Assembly: GCF_003584645.1 (NCBI RefSeq)
Contig: NZ_AP017928.1
Span: 4,850,833 to 4,914,832, forward strand
Source of the DNA: Methylocaldum marinum
GTDB taxonomy: Bacteria; Pseudomonadota; Gammaproteobacteria; Methylococcales; Methylococcaceae
DNA length: 64,000 bases
Direction of reading: 5' to 3'
Positions within the stretch are counted from its first letter, which is position 1. The number at the start of each line of letters is the position of its first letter. The translations under genes and the position numbers were made by a program. The notes beneath the pieces were generated by a model. The model ran no database searches, was not told the origin of the DNA, and saw nothing but the letters and a program-made list of their open reading frames with translations. This document shows, piece after piece, positions 53,711 to 63,774 of the stretch.

Positions 53711-53747
53711 AACCCCCGCCGGCGCAAACCGGCGGGGTTTCTTTTTT
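53711..53747 (+). terminator. attenuator terminator before ilvB
   Basis: The stem CCCCGCCGG / CCGGCGGGG around CGCAAA is followed by TTTCTTTTTT. It lies 20 bases after the leader-peptide stop and about 40 bases before the ilvB start, the expected place for a transcription attenuator. Confidence 0.85.
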
Positions 53748-53787
53748 GGGGCCTCCGCCGGACTCCGGCTCCACCAAGGAGAACCCC

Positions 53788-55455
53788 ATGACCATACTTT
53801 CCGGCGCTCAACTCACCGTTCGCCTTCTCGAGCGGCAGGGGGTGCGCTTTGTCGCCGGCATTCCGGGCGGCGCCAATCTGCCGATCTACGATGCCTTGTC
53901 GAAATCCGCGCAAATCCGCCACGTCCTCGCCCGCCACGAACAGGGCGCCGGTTTCATCGCCCAGGGCATGGCAAGAGTCGATGGCACTCCCGGCGTGTGC
54001 ATGGCTTCCTCCGGACCCGGAGCGACCAACCTGCTGACCGCCATCGCCGATGCCAAGCTCGATTCGATCCCGCTGGTGGCCATCACCGGCCAGGTGCCGC
54101 GCGGGATGATCGGTACCGACGCCTTCCAGGAGGTGGATACCTACGGTTTGACCATCCCCATTACCAAGCATAATTTTCTGGTCGACTCCGCGGCGGAGTT
54201 GCTCGAGGTTTTGCCGGACGCTTTCCGCATCGCGTGCTCCGGGCGGCCGGGTCCGGTGTTGATCGATATTCCCAAGGATGTGCAGACGGAGTCGATCGAT
54301 GTGAGCGCGTGGCCGGAACCCGGCGCGCCGGACCCGGCTCCGCCGCTCGATATCGCGCTCGTCCAGCGGGCGGCGGACCTGATCGAGGCGGCGGAGCGGC
54401 CGGTTTTGTATCTGGGGGGAGGCGTCATCCATGCGGGGGCGTCGGGGCTGGCGTCGACGCTGGCCGAAAAAGCGTCGCTGCCGACCGTGATGACCTTGAT
54501 GGCGCTTGGCGCGTTGCCGGCCGACCATCCGCTGTCGCTGGGCATGCTCGGCATGCACGGGGCGCGCTGTACCCATCTGGCGCTCGACGAATGCGATTTG
54601 CTGATCGCCGTCGGCGCCCGCTTCGACGACCGGGCGACGGGCAGGGTCGCGGAATTCTGTCCGCAGGCAAAAATAATCCACATCGATATCGATGCGGCCG
54701 AGCTGGACAAGATCAAGACGGCGCACGTCGGCATCCGGGGCGACGCAACCGCCGTGTTGCAGGCACTGCTGCCGAGAGTGCCGGCGCAAGACCGTGACGC
54801 GTGGATGGCCCGAATTGCCGAGCTGAAGCGGATGTTTCCCCTGAACACTCCCGGTATCGATGACCCGCGCACCCATTACGGCCTGATACGCGCCGTGGCC
54901 GAGAGCCTCGGCGACGAGGCCATAGTCGCGACCGACGTCGGCCAGCACCAGATGTGGGTCGCGCAAAGCTATCCTCTGCGCCGCCCGCGCCGCTGGCTGA
55001 CTTCCGGCGGTCTGGGCACCATGGGCTTCGGCCTCCCGGCGGCGATCGGCGCGGCGCTGGCCGAACCGGACGCAACCGTGGTCTGCTTCTCCGGCGACGG
55101 CAGCATTCTGATGAACCTGCAGGAACTGGCGACCGCCGCCGAGGAGAACGTCAACGTCAAGGTGGTGCTGATGAACAACAACGCGCTCGGCCTGGTGCGC
55201 CAGCAGCAAACCCTGTTTTACGGCAAGCGCATCTACGCCTCGCGGTTTCGCGCCGCGCCCGATTTTGTCCGGGTCGCCGAGGGTTTCGGCCTGCGCGCGG
55301 TCGACCTCGATACGGCGGAAAATCCTAAGGCGGCTTTGCGTGATGCGCTAGCCTGGCGCGGCCCCTGTCTCATTCACGCCGGTATCGACGTGGAGGCCCA
55401 GGCCTTGCCCATGGTGCCGCCGGGTTGTTCCAACAAAGAAGTGATCGGAGGCTGA
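53788..55455 (+). CDS. ilvB: acetolactate synthase large subunit
   Basis: A protein of 555 residues with the complete ThDP-enzyme layout. The catalytic glutamate E51 is in LARHEQGAGF. FAD/pyruvate-region motifs such as SSGPGATNLL and GTDAFQEVD are present. The ThDP motif starts at GDGSILMNL and continues to NNNALG, and a substrate-loop YGKRIYASRF is present. It makes acetolactate or acetohydroxybutyrate for Val, Leu and Ile synthesis. AAGGAG lies seven bases before the ATG. Expression is probably attenuated by the upstream leader. The small subunit gene that should follow is broken. Confidence 0.95.
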   Translation: MTILSGAQLTVRLLERQGVRFVAGIPGGANLPIYDALSKSAQIRHVLARHEQGAGFIAQGMARVDGTPGVCMASSGPGATNLLTAIADAKLDSIPLVAITGQVPRGMIGTDAFQEVDTYGLTIPITKHNFLVDSAAELLEVLPDAFRIACSGRPGPVLIDIPKDVQTESIDVSAWPEPGAPDPAPPLDIALVQRAADLIEAAERPVLYLGGGVIHAGASGLASTLAEKASLPTVMTLMALGALPADHPLSLGMLGMHGARCTHLALDECDLLIAVGARFDDRATGRVAEFCPQAKIIHIDIDAAELDKIKTAHVGIRGDATAVLQALLPRVPAQDRDAWMARIAELKRMFPLNTPGIDDPRTHYGLIRAVAESLGDEAIVATDVGQHQMWVAQSYPLRRPRRWLTSGGLGTMGFGLPAAIGAALAEPDATVVCFSGDGSILMNLQELATAAEENVNVKVVLMNNNALGLVRQQQTLFYGKRIYASRFRAAPDFVRVAEGFGLRAVDLDTAENPKAALRDALAWRGPCLIHAGIDVEAQALPMVPPGCSNKEVIGG

Positions 55456-55458
55456 GCG

Positions 55459-55534
55459 ATGTACGGACCGTTTTTATCCGAACAACGCGGCTCGGCGCGC
55501 GGTGCTGGAGCTGGACCTCGTCAACCATCCCGGC
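55459..55534 (+). pseudogene. ilvN: ilvN stub cut off by REP repeats
   Basis: Three bases after ilvB an ATG opens MYGPFLSEQ. One frame away the sequence reads NAARRAVLELDLVNHPGV, the normal start of the acetolactate synthase small subunit (ACT domain). A one-base shift and then a REP array (from ~55535) end the gene after about 25 residues, and the rest of the ACT domains are missing. If another ilvN or ilvH is not present elsewhere, the enzyme would lack valine feedback. Confidence 0.75.
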
Positions 55535-55731
55535 GTCGGGAAAGGATTCCCGACCAACAGGGCGGCACGGTCGTAGGTCGGCAATCCCTTGCCGACGAAG
55601 ACGCTCGGTCGGGCCGCGTGGTGTCGGGAAAGGATTCCCGACCTACAGGGTGCACGGTCGTAGGTCGGCAATCCCTTGCCGACGAAGGTGCTCGATCAGG
55701 CCGTGTGGCGTCGGGAAAGGATTCCCGACCT
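55535..55731. repeat. REP array interrupted by the IS110 element
   Basis: Palindromes alternate at about 55535 (GTCGGGAAAGGATTCCCGAC), 55577, 55622, 55665 and 55708, with the linker CTACAGGGTGCACGGTCGTAG between pairs. The last linker is cut after CT at 55730-55731. Its other half, ACAGGGCGCACGGTCGTAGG, resumes at 56951. Confidence 0.85.
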
Positions 55732-56933
<1,202 letters not shown>

Positions 56934-56950
56934 CCCGGATAACAGTATCT

Positions 56951-57040
56951 ACAGGGCGCACGGTCGTAGGTCGGCAATCCCTTGCCGACGAAGGCGCTCG
57001 ATCGGACCGTATGCCGCCTGGAACGGATTCCCGACCGCGA
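56951..57040. repeat. right half of the split REP array
   Basis: ACAGGGCGCACGGTCGTAGG continues the linker interrupted at 55731. It is followed by GTCGGCAATCCCTTGCCGAC (about 56971) and a degraded GGAACGGATTCCCGACC (about 57019). From 57041 to 57314 nothing recognisable is seen. Confidence 0.8.
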
Positions 57041-57314
57041 GTGCCGATTCCCCGGTTGGGCGGGTCCGGCCTCGGCTGCAAGAAATCGGAACGATGCGGC
57101 CGAATCGCGAGCCTTGCCGAGCCGGGATCGCAAGCGTAATCTGACCCCGAGCCGCCGGCCGAAAGTCAATAACGGAGCCAGGCTTGGCAAAGTGTAGGAA
57201 CTCGTAAGGTCAGGAGGGACTCCAAGTCTGCGGGGCTGCGTGCCAGGGAAGGGCGTTATCGACGGTCCGTTGCGGCTGTTTGCAGACCAACCTTCGAAAC
57301 ATAAGGAGTTTGCC

Positions 57315-57767
57315 ATGTACACCAAGTTCGCTCCCAGGCTTGGCCGGTCCACGTCGTCTCTTTTTCTGGCGGCCGTGCTGTCTTCCGCGAGTTCGATGGC
57401 AGCCGGGAAGGAGTGCTGGCTCGATCTTTACGACAAGGCCGATTATCAGGGTTCCCATGTTCGCCTGAAAGGGCCGGCCGAGCTGTCCAACCTCAAGTCA
57501 CTGAACGGCGAGGACTGGAGCAACCGAATCGAAAGCCTGGTTGTCGGTCTGGACGCCGAGGTTTATGCGTTTCGGCAGGAAGGATTCAAGGACGATCCCG
57601 AGGGGCCGATCAACCATCCTTACGAGCTCCAGGCCTGGGGCGAAAAGGACATCGCGAGTGCCCAGGATCTGAAGATCACTTTCGGACCCGGTGCCAAGCA
57701 ACATCACCTTGGCGACCTGAATTTTCACCGCAACATCAATTCATTGAAGCTAAAGTGCCGGAACTAA
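57315..57767 (+). CDS. secreted beta/gamma-crystallin-like protein
   Basis: A protein of 150 residues from the ATG at 57315 (AAGGAG nine bases upstream). It has a signal peptide (SSLFLAAVLSSASSMAAG), then a beta-rich domain (CWLDLYDKADYQGSHVRLKGP...LNGEDWSNRIESLVVGLDAEVYAFRQEGFK). The Y..ADYQG pattern and the later DWSNRIESL strand are typical of beta/gamma-crystallin Greek-key domains. Such domains often bind calcium. It has no operon partner. Confidence 0.75.
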   Translation: MYTKFAPRLGRSTSSLFLAAVLSSASSMAAGKECWLDLYDKADYQGSHVRLKGPAELSNLKSLNGEDWSNRIESLVVGLDAEVYAFRQEGFKDDPEGPINHPYELQAWGEKDIASAQDLKITFGPGAKQHHLGDLNFHRNINSLKLKCRN

Positions 57768-57881
57768 GCGGGTATCGCGCAATCTGAAGACGCATTTTTC
57801 GGCAAAGGGAGGCGACCGACGGCGGTTTGTCCGCTCTGACAACAGTTCCCAGGGGTGCTACGGCAAACCGAAAAGCGGCCT

Positions 57882-58130
57882 AGAGTATTTTTATCTCTAC
57901 CCTCCGGGAACGTGCAAGGGCGGGAGTCCGTTCCCGGCGCCGTCGTTGGGCCAATGGGTTTGTCGGCAAAGGATTGCCGACCTACGACCGTGCACCCGGT
58001 AGGTCGGGAATCCTTTCCCGACGCCCCGGCCCGGCCGAGCGTCTGTGTCGGCAAGGGATTGCCGACCTACGAATTACTCGAGTCGATTTACCCTGACCGA
58101 CGGCGCCAACCACTTCCGCCAAGCCCGTTA
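57882..58130. repeat. second full copy of the composite REP element
   Basis: The leader GAGTATTTTTATCTCTACC precedes palindromes at about 57923 (GGGAGTCCGTTCCCG), 57960, 58001 and 58048, then TACCCTGACCGACGGCGCCAACCACTTCCGCCA. That 3' part corresponds to the end hairpin at 50828-50871 but has lost its symmetry. Confidence 0.7.
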
Positions 58131-58156
58131 GGCCGTATGAGCGAGATGAAAACGGT

Positions 58157-59359
58157 CTAGCGCCCCGGCTCCTCACCGACGACCCGGTCGACGACGATCT
58201 TGTAGTTTCCCTGGTCTTCCGGAGCCAAGGCTTCGCTCATTCCCTGCAGATCGCCGGCTTCGGCCTTGGGTTGTCCGCTCTTGGAAATGCGTGCACCGAC
58301 CACGATGCGGTCGACCGAGGAGAGCGTCATGCCCTGCATCATGGACATGGAGTCGTCCAGCACCACTTCCACCGGCAGGTCCTTGGCCTGCTTGCGGACC
58401 ACCGCCAAAGGCATGGGCGGACCTTCGGCCGCGCGGGCGAAAACGAACAGGGCATCGTCCGGCGAAACCCGGGTTTTGAGGTTTTCCGCCAGGCTCACCG
58501 TAACGCGGATCTGTTTGCCCGCAGCAGCTGCCGCGGGTGCCGGCGGCTCGGCCGGCGCGGAGTGGCCCTGGACCTGAGCGATGTATCCCGCGATCTGCTT
58601 GGCCTCTTCGCTGCCGGGCGCGAATTGCTTTTTCAGCCGTTCCCAGTATTCCACGGTCTTGGCCGAGTCCTTCCGTTCGGCGGCGGCGATTCCGGCCATC
58701 CAGAGCGCGGTCTGGTGATCCGGATTCTTCTTAAGAATTTCGTCGACGATTTCGGTCGGCTTGCCGGCCATGCTGCCCTGGTGGGTTTCCGCGAGTGCCT
58801 GGGCATACAAGGCCTTGACGTCGAGGTCCTCGGGCACGAGCTTCATGGCGAACTCATAGGCCGTCACCGCCTTGTCCGGCTGATCGGTCGCCTGCAGCGA
58901 GCGGGCCAGCAATACCCAGCCCTCCGGATCGTTCGGCTGCTTGGCCAGCCGTTCCGCCAGTTGGCGTATGCTGTCCTGGACCTCGGCCATGTTGTTCGGC
59001 GCCGGTGCGCCGATCAGGTCGATGCGGCCGAGCGCGAGGTAAAGCGTCAAGGCCAATACCGGCACGACCGCGAGACTGGCGAGGACGGCCCGGCGTCCGC
59101 GGGTGCTCGACGGCGCTTTCGCTTCTTCGGCAGCCTCGAGATCCCCGAGCAGATTCCGCTCGGATTCCGCGGTCAGGCGTTCCAGGTCCTCGGGGCTTGC
59201 CGCTTCCTGGGCGAGCTCGGTTTGCCGCTGCCGGTGGAGGAGGAGATTGAGTTTCGCCCGGTTGATCCGCCCGCCGTCGGTCTTGCCGAGGATGGCCGGA
59301 AGAAAAAAGACGTAGCCGAGCGTCAAGAGCAGTATGGCCGAAAGCCAGAACCCCATCAT
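58157..59359 (-). CDS. ccmI: cytochrome c maturation protein CcmI (apocytochrome chaperone)
   Basis: A protein of 400 residues. It has an N-terminal transmembrane helix (SAILLLTLGYVFFLPAIL), a cytoplasmic loop, a second helix (AVLASLAVVPVLALTLYLAL, about 92-111) and a periplasmic TPR region (EGWVLLARSLQATDQPDKAVTAYEFAMKLVP). The C-terminal CcmI domain (about 280-400) is rich in beta strands. It hands apocytochrome to the CcmF/H haem lyase. It is the last gene of the leftward ccm operon, 6 bases after ccmH. Confidence 0.93.
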   Translation of the reverse strand: MMGFWLSAILLLTLGYVFFLPAILGKTDGGRINRAKLNLLLHRQRQTELAQEAASPEDLERLTAESERNLLGDLEAAEEAKAPSSTRGRRAVLASLAVVPVLALTLYLALGRIDLIGAPAPNNMAEVQDSIRQLAERLAKQPNDPEGWVLLARSLQATDQPDKAVTAYEFAMKLVPEDLDVKALYAQALAETHQGSMAGKPTEIVDEILKKNPDHQTALWMAGIAAAERKDSAKTVEYWERLKKQFAPGSEEAKQIAGYIAQVQGHSAPAEPPAPAAAAAGKQIRVTVSLAENLKTRVSPDDALFVFARAAEGPPMPLAVVRKQAKDLPVEVVLDDSMSMMQGMTLSSVDRIVVGARISKSGQPKAEAGDLQGMSEALAPEDQGNYKIVVDRVVGEEPGR

Positions 59360-59365
59360 CGATAT

Positions 59366-59818
59366 TTACCCTTCGAGATTGTTTCGAAGCCGCTCCAGGC
59401 GCTTCTTTTCTTCATCGGTCAGTTCCAGGTCTTCGCCGGTGTTACGGCGCTTCACCTGGCGCCAGAGAAAAGCGCCGCCGCCGGCCAGAAGCAGGAACGG
59501 GCCGATCCACAGAAAAGCCGTCGTCATCTTGAACGGCGGGCGGTAGAGCACGAAATCGCCGTAGCGGTCGGTCAGGAATTTGACCGCTTCCTGTTCGCTC
59601 TTGCCGCTTTGGATGATGGTGTAGACCTCGTCCCGCAGGTCCCTGGCAAGATCCGCGTCGGAATCGGCCAGGGATTGGTTCTGGCAGACCAGGCAGCGAA
59701 GCTCTTCGATCAGGTTTTCGTAGCGCTGTTGCTTGGCCGGATCGTCGAACTCGCGGATCTCGATGGCTTGAACGGTGAAGGGAAGAATCAGAAGGAACGG
59801 CAGTAACCGGTGCATCAT
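59366..59818 (-). CDS. ccmH: cytochrome c maturation protein CcmH
   Basis: A protein of 150 residues with a signal peptide, then the redox motif LRCLVCQNQSLADSDADLARDLR (cysteines C42 and C45) that reduces the apocytochrome CxxCH. A C-terminal transmembrane helix (AFLWIGPFLLLAGGGAFLW) anchors it. Its length is that of the short CycL form. Its start overlaps the ccmG stop. Confidence 0.95.
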   Translation of the reverse strand: MMHRLLPFLLILPFTVQAIEIREFDDPAKQQRYENLIEELRCLVCQNQSLADSDADLARDLRDEVYTIIQSGKSEQEAVKFLTDRYGDFVLYRPPFKMTTAFLWIGPFLLLAGGGAFLWRQVKRRNTGEDLELTDEEKKRLERLRNNLEG

Positions 59819-60345
59819 GAAGATTTGGACTGTAATTGGCGGATCAGGGGCAGCAGTTTGTTTTCCAGGATTTCCGGCGTGATCGGCCCGGTCTGTTTAT
59901 GGCGGATGATGCCGTCGCGATCGACGACGAAGGTTTCCGGCACGCCGTACACGCCCCAGTCGATGCCGGTCTTGCCTTCGGGATCGAAGGCGCTGGCGGT
60001 ATAGGGATCGCCGAAGCGTTGCAGCCAGGCGAGGGCGTTATCCCGCTCGTCCTTGTAGTTGAGGCCGTAAATGGGAACGATGTTTTGCCTGGCGAGTTGC
60101 AGCAGCACCGGGTGCTCTTCCCGGCAGGAGGTGCACCAGGACGCCCAGACGTTCACCAGGCTCACCTGGCCCTTGAGATCGTCGGTGCCCAGCGTCTTGC
60201 CGGCGTCCGCCACCTGGGGCAGGGCGAACGCGGGCGCGGGTTTGCCGATGAACGGCGAGGGTACCTCCCTGGGGTTCAAGGTCAGACCGATGCCGAGAAA
60301 GATCACCATGACGGCGAACACGGCCAATGGAATGAGATAGCGCAT
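59815..60345 (-). CDS. ccmG: thiol:disulfide interchange protein CcmG/DsbE
   Basis: A protein of 176 residues with an N-terminal membrane anchor (LIPLAVFAVMVIFLGIGLTL) and a thioredoxin fold with active site WCTSC (C71 and C74). YGVPETFVVD carries the cis-proline. The usual family motif is WCPTC, so Thr-Ser replaces Pro-Thr, a mild change. It keeps CcmH and the apocytochrome reduced. It overlaps ccmH by 4 bases. Confidence 0.93.
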   Translation of the reverse strand: MRYLIPLAVFAVMVIFLGIGLTLNPREVPSPFIGKPAPAFALPQVADAGKTLGTDDLKGQVSLVNVWASWCTSCREEHPVLLQLARQNIVPIYGLNYKDERDNALAWLQRFGDPYTASAFDPEGKTGIDWGVYGVPETFVVDRDGIIRHKQTGPITPEILENKLLPLIRQLQSKSS

Positions 60346-60578
60346 GATGGGTTATGAAGATGCGGTTACGAGATGGGACGTACGATCTATAAATCGGCAA
60401 AAATAGTTGGTGAGTATACGCTCGTTCCCAATCTCCCGGCTGGGAACGCTACCCTGGAAGCGTTCGCTTCCCGAACGACAGCAAGCCGGAGCAAGATCGG
60501 TGCGGTTCGTGCCTCACCACACCCTACGTGACTACAAACGGGTGGCTTCCCCATGCTCAACGCTGGTGATCTTTACGC
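60346..60578. repeat. repeat-containing gap inside the ccm operon
   Basis: A 233-base gap separates ccmF from ccmG, although the other ccm genes overlap or nearly touch. It contains GGTGCGGTTCGTGCCTCACCACACCCTACG (about 60498-60528), a fragment of the block seen at 11139-11250. It also contains a GTTCCCAATCTCCCGGCTGGGAAC inverted repeat (about 60424-60447). No gene is seen. Confidence 0.7.
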
Positions 60579-62555
60579 TCACGCCGGCTTGCTTTCCGCC
60601 GACGCGCTCCAGGCTTCCGCCGGGCGGGTCGCCAAACGGTAGCGGCGATCCGCGGCGGAGAACAGGCCGCCGGTCATCATCAATAATCCGCCCAGCCAGA
60701 TCCAGCGGATGAACGGCTTGTAATAGAGCCGCACGCTCCAGGCGCCGGCATCCATGCGCTCGCCGAGCGCGACATAGAGATCGCGGGTAAGGCCCGGATC
60801 GATCGCCGCTTCGGTCATGGTATTGCGCTGTACGCGGTAAACACGCTTTTGCGGCCGGAGTTCGGCCACCTCCCGGTCGCCTCGCTGCACACGGAAGTCA
60901 CCTTGCTGAGCGATGAAATTGGGGCCTTGCACCTCGGTCACGCCCTTGAAGGTGAACGTGTAATCGCCCAGCGCCGAGGACTCGCCCGGCGCGAGCCGCA
61001 CGATTTTTTCCTCGCTGTAGCGGTCGGACAGGACGACGCCGGTGAGAAATACCGCGATGCCGATATGGGCCAGGGTCATGCCGTAGACGCTGCGGGACTG
61101 CGTCTTGAGGCCCTGAATCGCGGATTCGCGCAGACGGACCCGGTTCCAGAGGCTTAACAGTGCGCTGGCCGCGAGCCAGAACGCCATGCCGAGTCCCGCC
61201 ATGGTCTTGATGTCCTTGGCGTCCCAGAATAGCGCGGTGGACACCACGCCCAGCACCAGACTTCCGAGCAGCACATAGCGCACGCGCCGCCCGATCTTGC
61301 CGAGGTCGGCCTCGCGCCAGGCGAACATCGGCGCGATGCCGGCCAAAAGAAAAATAGGCGCCATCAGCGGGCCGAACACGCTGGCGAAATACGGCGAACC
61401 GACCGAAATCTTGCCGAGTTGCAAGGCATCGAGGACCAGGGGATAAAGCGTTCCGAGCAGAATGCTGGCGGCGGCCGTGACCAGCAGGACATTGTTCAGC
61501 AGCAGAAGATTCTCCTTGGACACGAAGCTGTAGCGCACCCGGTCCTTGACCGTCGGCGCCCGGGCCGCGTAAAGCAGCAACGAGCTTCCGACGACGATGG
61601 CCAGGAAAACCAGAATGAACAGCCCGCGCGCCGGGTCCGAGGCGAAGGCGTGCACCGAGGTCAGAACGCCGGAACGGACCAGGAAGGTTCCGAGAAGGCT
61701 CAGCGAAAAGGCGAAGATAGCGAGCAGCACGGTCCAGGCCTTGAAAGCGCCGCGCTTTTCGGTGACTGCCAGCGAGTGGAGCAGGGCGGTCGCGACCAGC
61801 CAGGGCATGAACGAGGCGTTTTCCACCGGGTCCCAGAACCACCAGCCGCCCCAGCCGAGTTCGTAATAGGCCCACCAGGAGCCGAGCACGATGCCGAAGG
61901 TCAGGAACACCCAGGCGATCAGGGTCCAGGGCCGCGACCAGCGCGCCCAGGCCGAATCCAGGGAACCGCCGAGCAGGGCCGCGATGGCGAAGCTGAAGGC
62001 TACCGAGAGCCCGACGTAGCCCATGTACAGCATCGGCGGATGAACCGTCATGCCGACGTCCTGCAGCAGCGGATTGAGGTCGTTGCCGTCGGCGGGCGGC
62101 GGGAAGTGGCGCTCGAAGGGATTGGAGGTCAGCAGGATGAACAGCAGGATGCCGACGCTGATCAGCCCCATGACACCCAGGACGCGCGCCAGGAACTCCT
62201 CGGACAGGCTGCGGCTGAAGATCGTCACCATCACCGTCCATAGCCCCATGATCAACGCCCAGAGCAGCATCGAGCCCTCGTGGGCGCCCCAGGTGGCCGA
62301 AATGCGGTAATAAAGGGGCAGGGCGGTATTGGAGTTCCGCGCCACGTAGAGCACGGAAAAATCGTGGTTTACGAAACTCCCGATCAGACAGACAAAGGCC
62401 GCGGCCAGGAAGAAAAACTGAGCACGCCCGGCGGCGCGTCCCATCGCCATCCACACCGGCACGCCCCGGGCCGCGCCCAGCAGCGGAAACACCGACTGCA
62501 ACAGCGCCATGAACAGCGCCATGATCAAGGCGATATGCCCCAGTTCCGCGATCAT
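60579..62555 (-). CDS. ccmF: haem lyase subunit CcmF
   Basis: A protein of 658 residues with about 15 transmembrane helices. The haem-binding tryptophan-rich WWD segment reads [20 protein letters not shown] (about residues 232-251). Periplasmic histidine loops ([24 protein letters not shown]) and the C-terminal periplasmic domain are present. With CcmH/CcmI it attaches haem to apocytochrome c. Its ATG overlaps ccmE's stop by 4 bases. Confidence 0.95.
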   Translation of the reverse strand: MIAELGHIALIMALFMALLQSVFPLLGAARGVPVWMAMGRAAGRAQFFFLAAAFVCLIGSFVNHDFSVLYVARNSNTALPLYYRISATWGAHEGSMLLWALIMGLWTVMVTIFSRSLSEEFLARVLGVMGLISVGILLFILLTSNPFERHFPPPADGNDLNPLLQDVGMTVHPPMLYMGYVGLSVAFSFAIAALLGGSLDSAWARWSRPWTLIAWVFLTFGIVLGSWWAYYELGWGGWWFWDPVENASFMPWLVATALLHSLAVTEKRGAFKAWTVLLAIFAFSLSLLGTFLVRSGVLTSVHAFASDPARGLFILVFLAIVVGSSLLLYAARAPTVKDRVRYSFVSKENLLLLNNVLLVTAAASILLGTLYPLVLDALQLGKISVGSPYFASVFGPLMAPIFLLAGIAPMFAWREADLGKIGRRVRYVLLGSLVLGVVSTALFWDAKDIKTMAGLGMAFWLAASALLSLWNRVRLRESAIQGLKTQSRSVYGMTLAHIGIAVFLTGVVLSDRYSEEKIVRLAPGESSALGDYTFTFKGVTEVQGPNFIAQQGDFRVQRGDREVAELRPQKRVYRVQRNTMTEAAIDPGLTRDLYVALGERMDAGAWSVRLYYKPFIRWIWLGGLLMMTGGLFSAADRRYRLATRPAEAWSASAESKPA

Positions 62556-63007
62556 TTCCGGTAATCCTTATAACTGCCGGACATCTGACCGCTTTGCTTC
62601 AGCGCGTCGGCAACTTCGGGCGGCATGTAATTTTCGTCGTGCTTGGCGAGCACTTCGCTGGCTTCGAACACGCCGGCCGTATTGATTTGTCCGACCGAGA
62701 TGATGCCTTGGCCTTCCCGGAACAAATCAGGCAGGATTCCGCTGTAATGGATGGGAACCGTAGAGGTTCCGTCGGTGACGGAGAAGCGTACCGTCAGGCT
62801 GTCCGGTTCGCGCTGGACGCTGCCCTCGACCACCAGTCCGCCCACGCGGAACGGGTAACCCGTTGGCGCCTCGCCGGCGGCAACCTGGGACGGCGTATAG
62901 AAATACAGCAGATTCTTCTGGAATGCGGTGAGGGCGAGAAACGTCGCCAGGCTGACGCCGACCAGAATCAGCCCGACCACGACCATGCGGCGGCGGCGCG
63001 GGGTCAT
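62552..63007 (-). CDS. ccmE: periplasmic haem chaperone CcmE
   Basis: A protein of 151 residues with an N-terminal membrane anchor ([20 protein letters not shown]), an OB-fold beta-barrel ([38 protein letters not shown]) and the covalent haem-binding histidine H123 in AKHDENY with the axial Y127. It overlaps both neighbours. Confidence 0.95.
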   Translation of the reverse strand: MTPRRRRMVVVGLILVGVSLATFLALTAFQKNLLYFYTPSQVAAGEAPTGYPFRVGGLVVEGSVQREPDSLTVRFSVTDGTSTVPIHYSGILPDLFREGQGIISVGQINTAGVFEASEVLAKHDENYMPPEVADALKQSGQMSGSYKDYRK

Positions 63008-63174
63008 GTCCGTCTACCCTCCTGCTTCGCCCGGCGCGCGATGCTCTTGATGACCTCGGATTTCCGGCGAACCGCCCAGAACAGATTGAGGCCCAAAACG
63101 ACAAACATCAAACCGTAGGACGTCCACACATAAAAGCCGTAGCCGCCCATGGAAAAAAAATCTTGCCAATTCAT
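63004..63174 (-). CDS. ccmD: haem exporter protein CcmD
   Basis: A small protein of 56 residues from the ATG at 63174. It begins [20 protein letters not shown], followed by a transmembrane helix ([16 protein letters not shown]) and a basic tail ([21 protein letters not shown]), the classic CcmD pattern. Its TGA overlaps the ccmE start by 4 bases. It is the first ccm gene here. ccmABC do not precede it in this window. Confidence 0.92.
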   Translation of the reverse strand: MNWQDFFSMGGYGFYVWTSYGLMFVVLGLNLFWAVRRKSEVIKSIARRAKQEGRRT

Positions 63175-63508
63175 GGAATCGATTGAAGCTCGTTAAGACT
63201 TTAGCCCGCTATTAAATCATATCGAGACGATAATAATGGCTCGACAGACGTAAATCCCGGAAAACGGATGGATTCGGATATTTCCCGAAAAGTCGATCGC
63301 TCGATCGGACTGTCTAGGACCCGAACAGTTCCCCGTGCGTTTGCCGACAATAACTCACGTTTCACAAGGAAACGATTGTAGAGTGGGTCGGGCGCGCACT
63401 GCCACAACCTTTTTATGCTCGCCGGATTTTCCGCGCGCCGCAACTCGTCGGTTCCGCGGCCGCACCCGGCCGTAGCTTATTCCATTCGGCATTTGAGAGA
63501 ACCTTAAT

Positions 63509-63656
63509 CGGATGGGTAGAGCGAAGCGAAACCCATCGATGGCGGTTTAGCCCTTCGACAACAGGCTCAGGACAGGCCCTTCGACAGGCTCCGCATAACC
63601 CACCGAGTGACGTCGAATCGGTGGGTTATGGCCTTGCGGCCTAACCCACCCTCTCA
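63509..63656. repeat. dispersed repeat with YCGATTCGGTGGGTTA-type inverted arms
   Basis: GGGTAGAGCGAAGCGAAACCCATCGATGGC, then CCCTTCGACAACAGGCTCAGGACAGG and CATAACCCACCGA...TCGGTGGGTTATG form a repeat cluster of common proteobacterial type. The final pair is a clear inverted repeat (about 63595-63629). From 63175 to 63774 no gene is seen. Confidence 0.65.
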
Positions 63657-63774
63657 TAGCCCAGTCAAGTCCCAAATTTCTGGTTTCACGGGGTCCTCTT
63701 TGGCAGCACGAAACCTGGGCGCCTTCAAAAACCTACACCGGAATCGGAACTTGACGCCTCGACCGAACAGTTCC

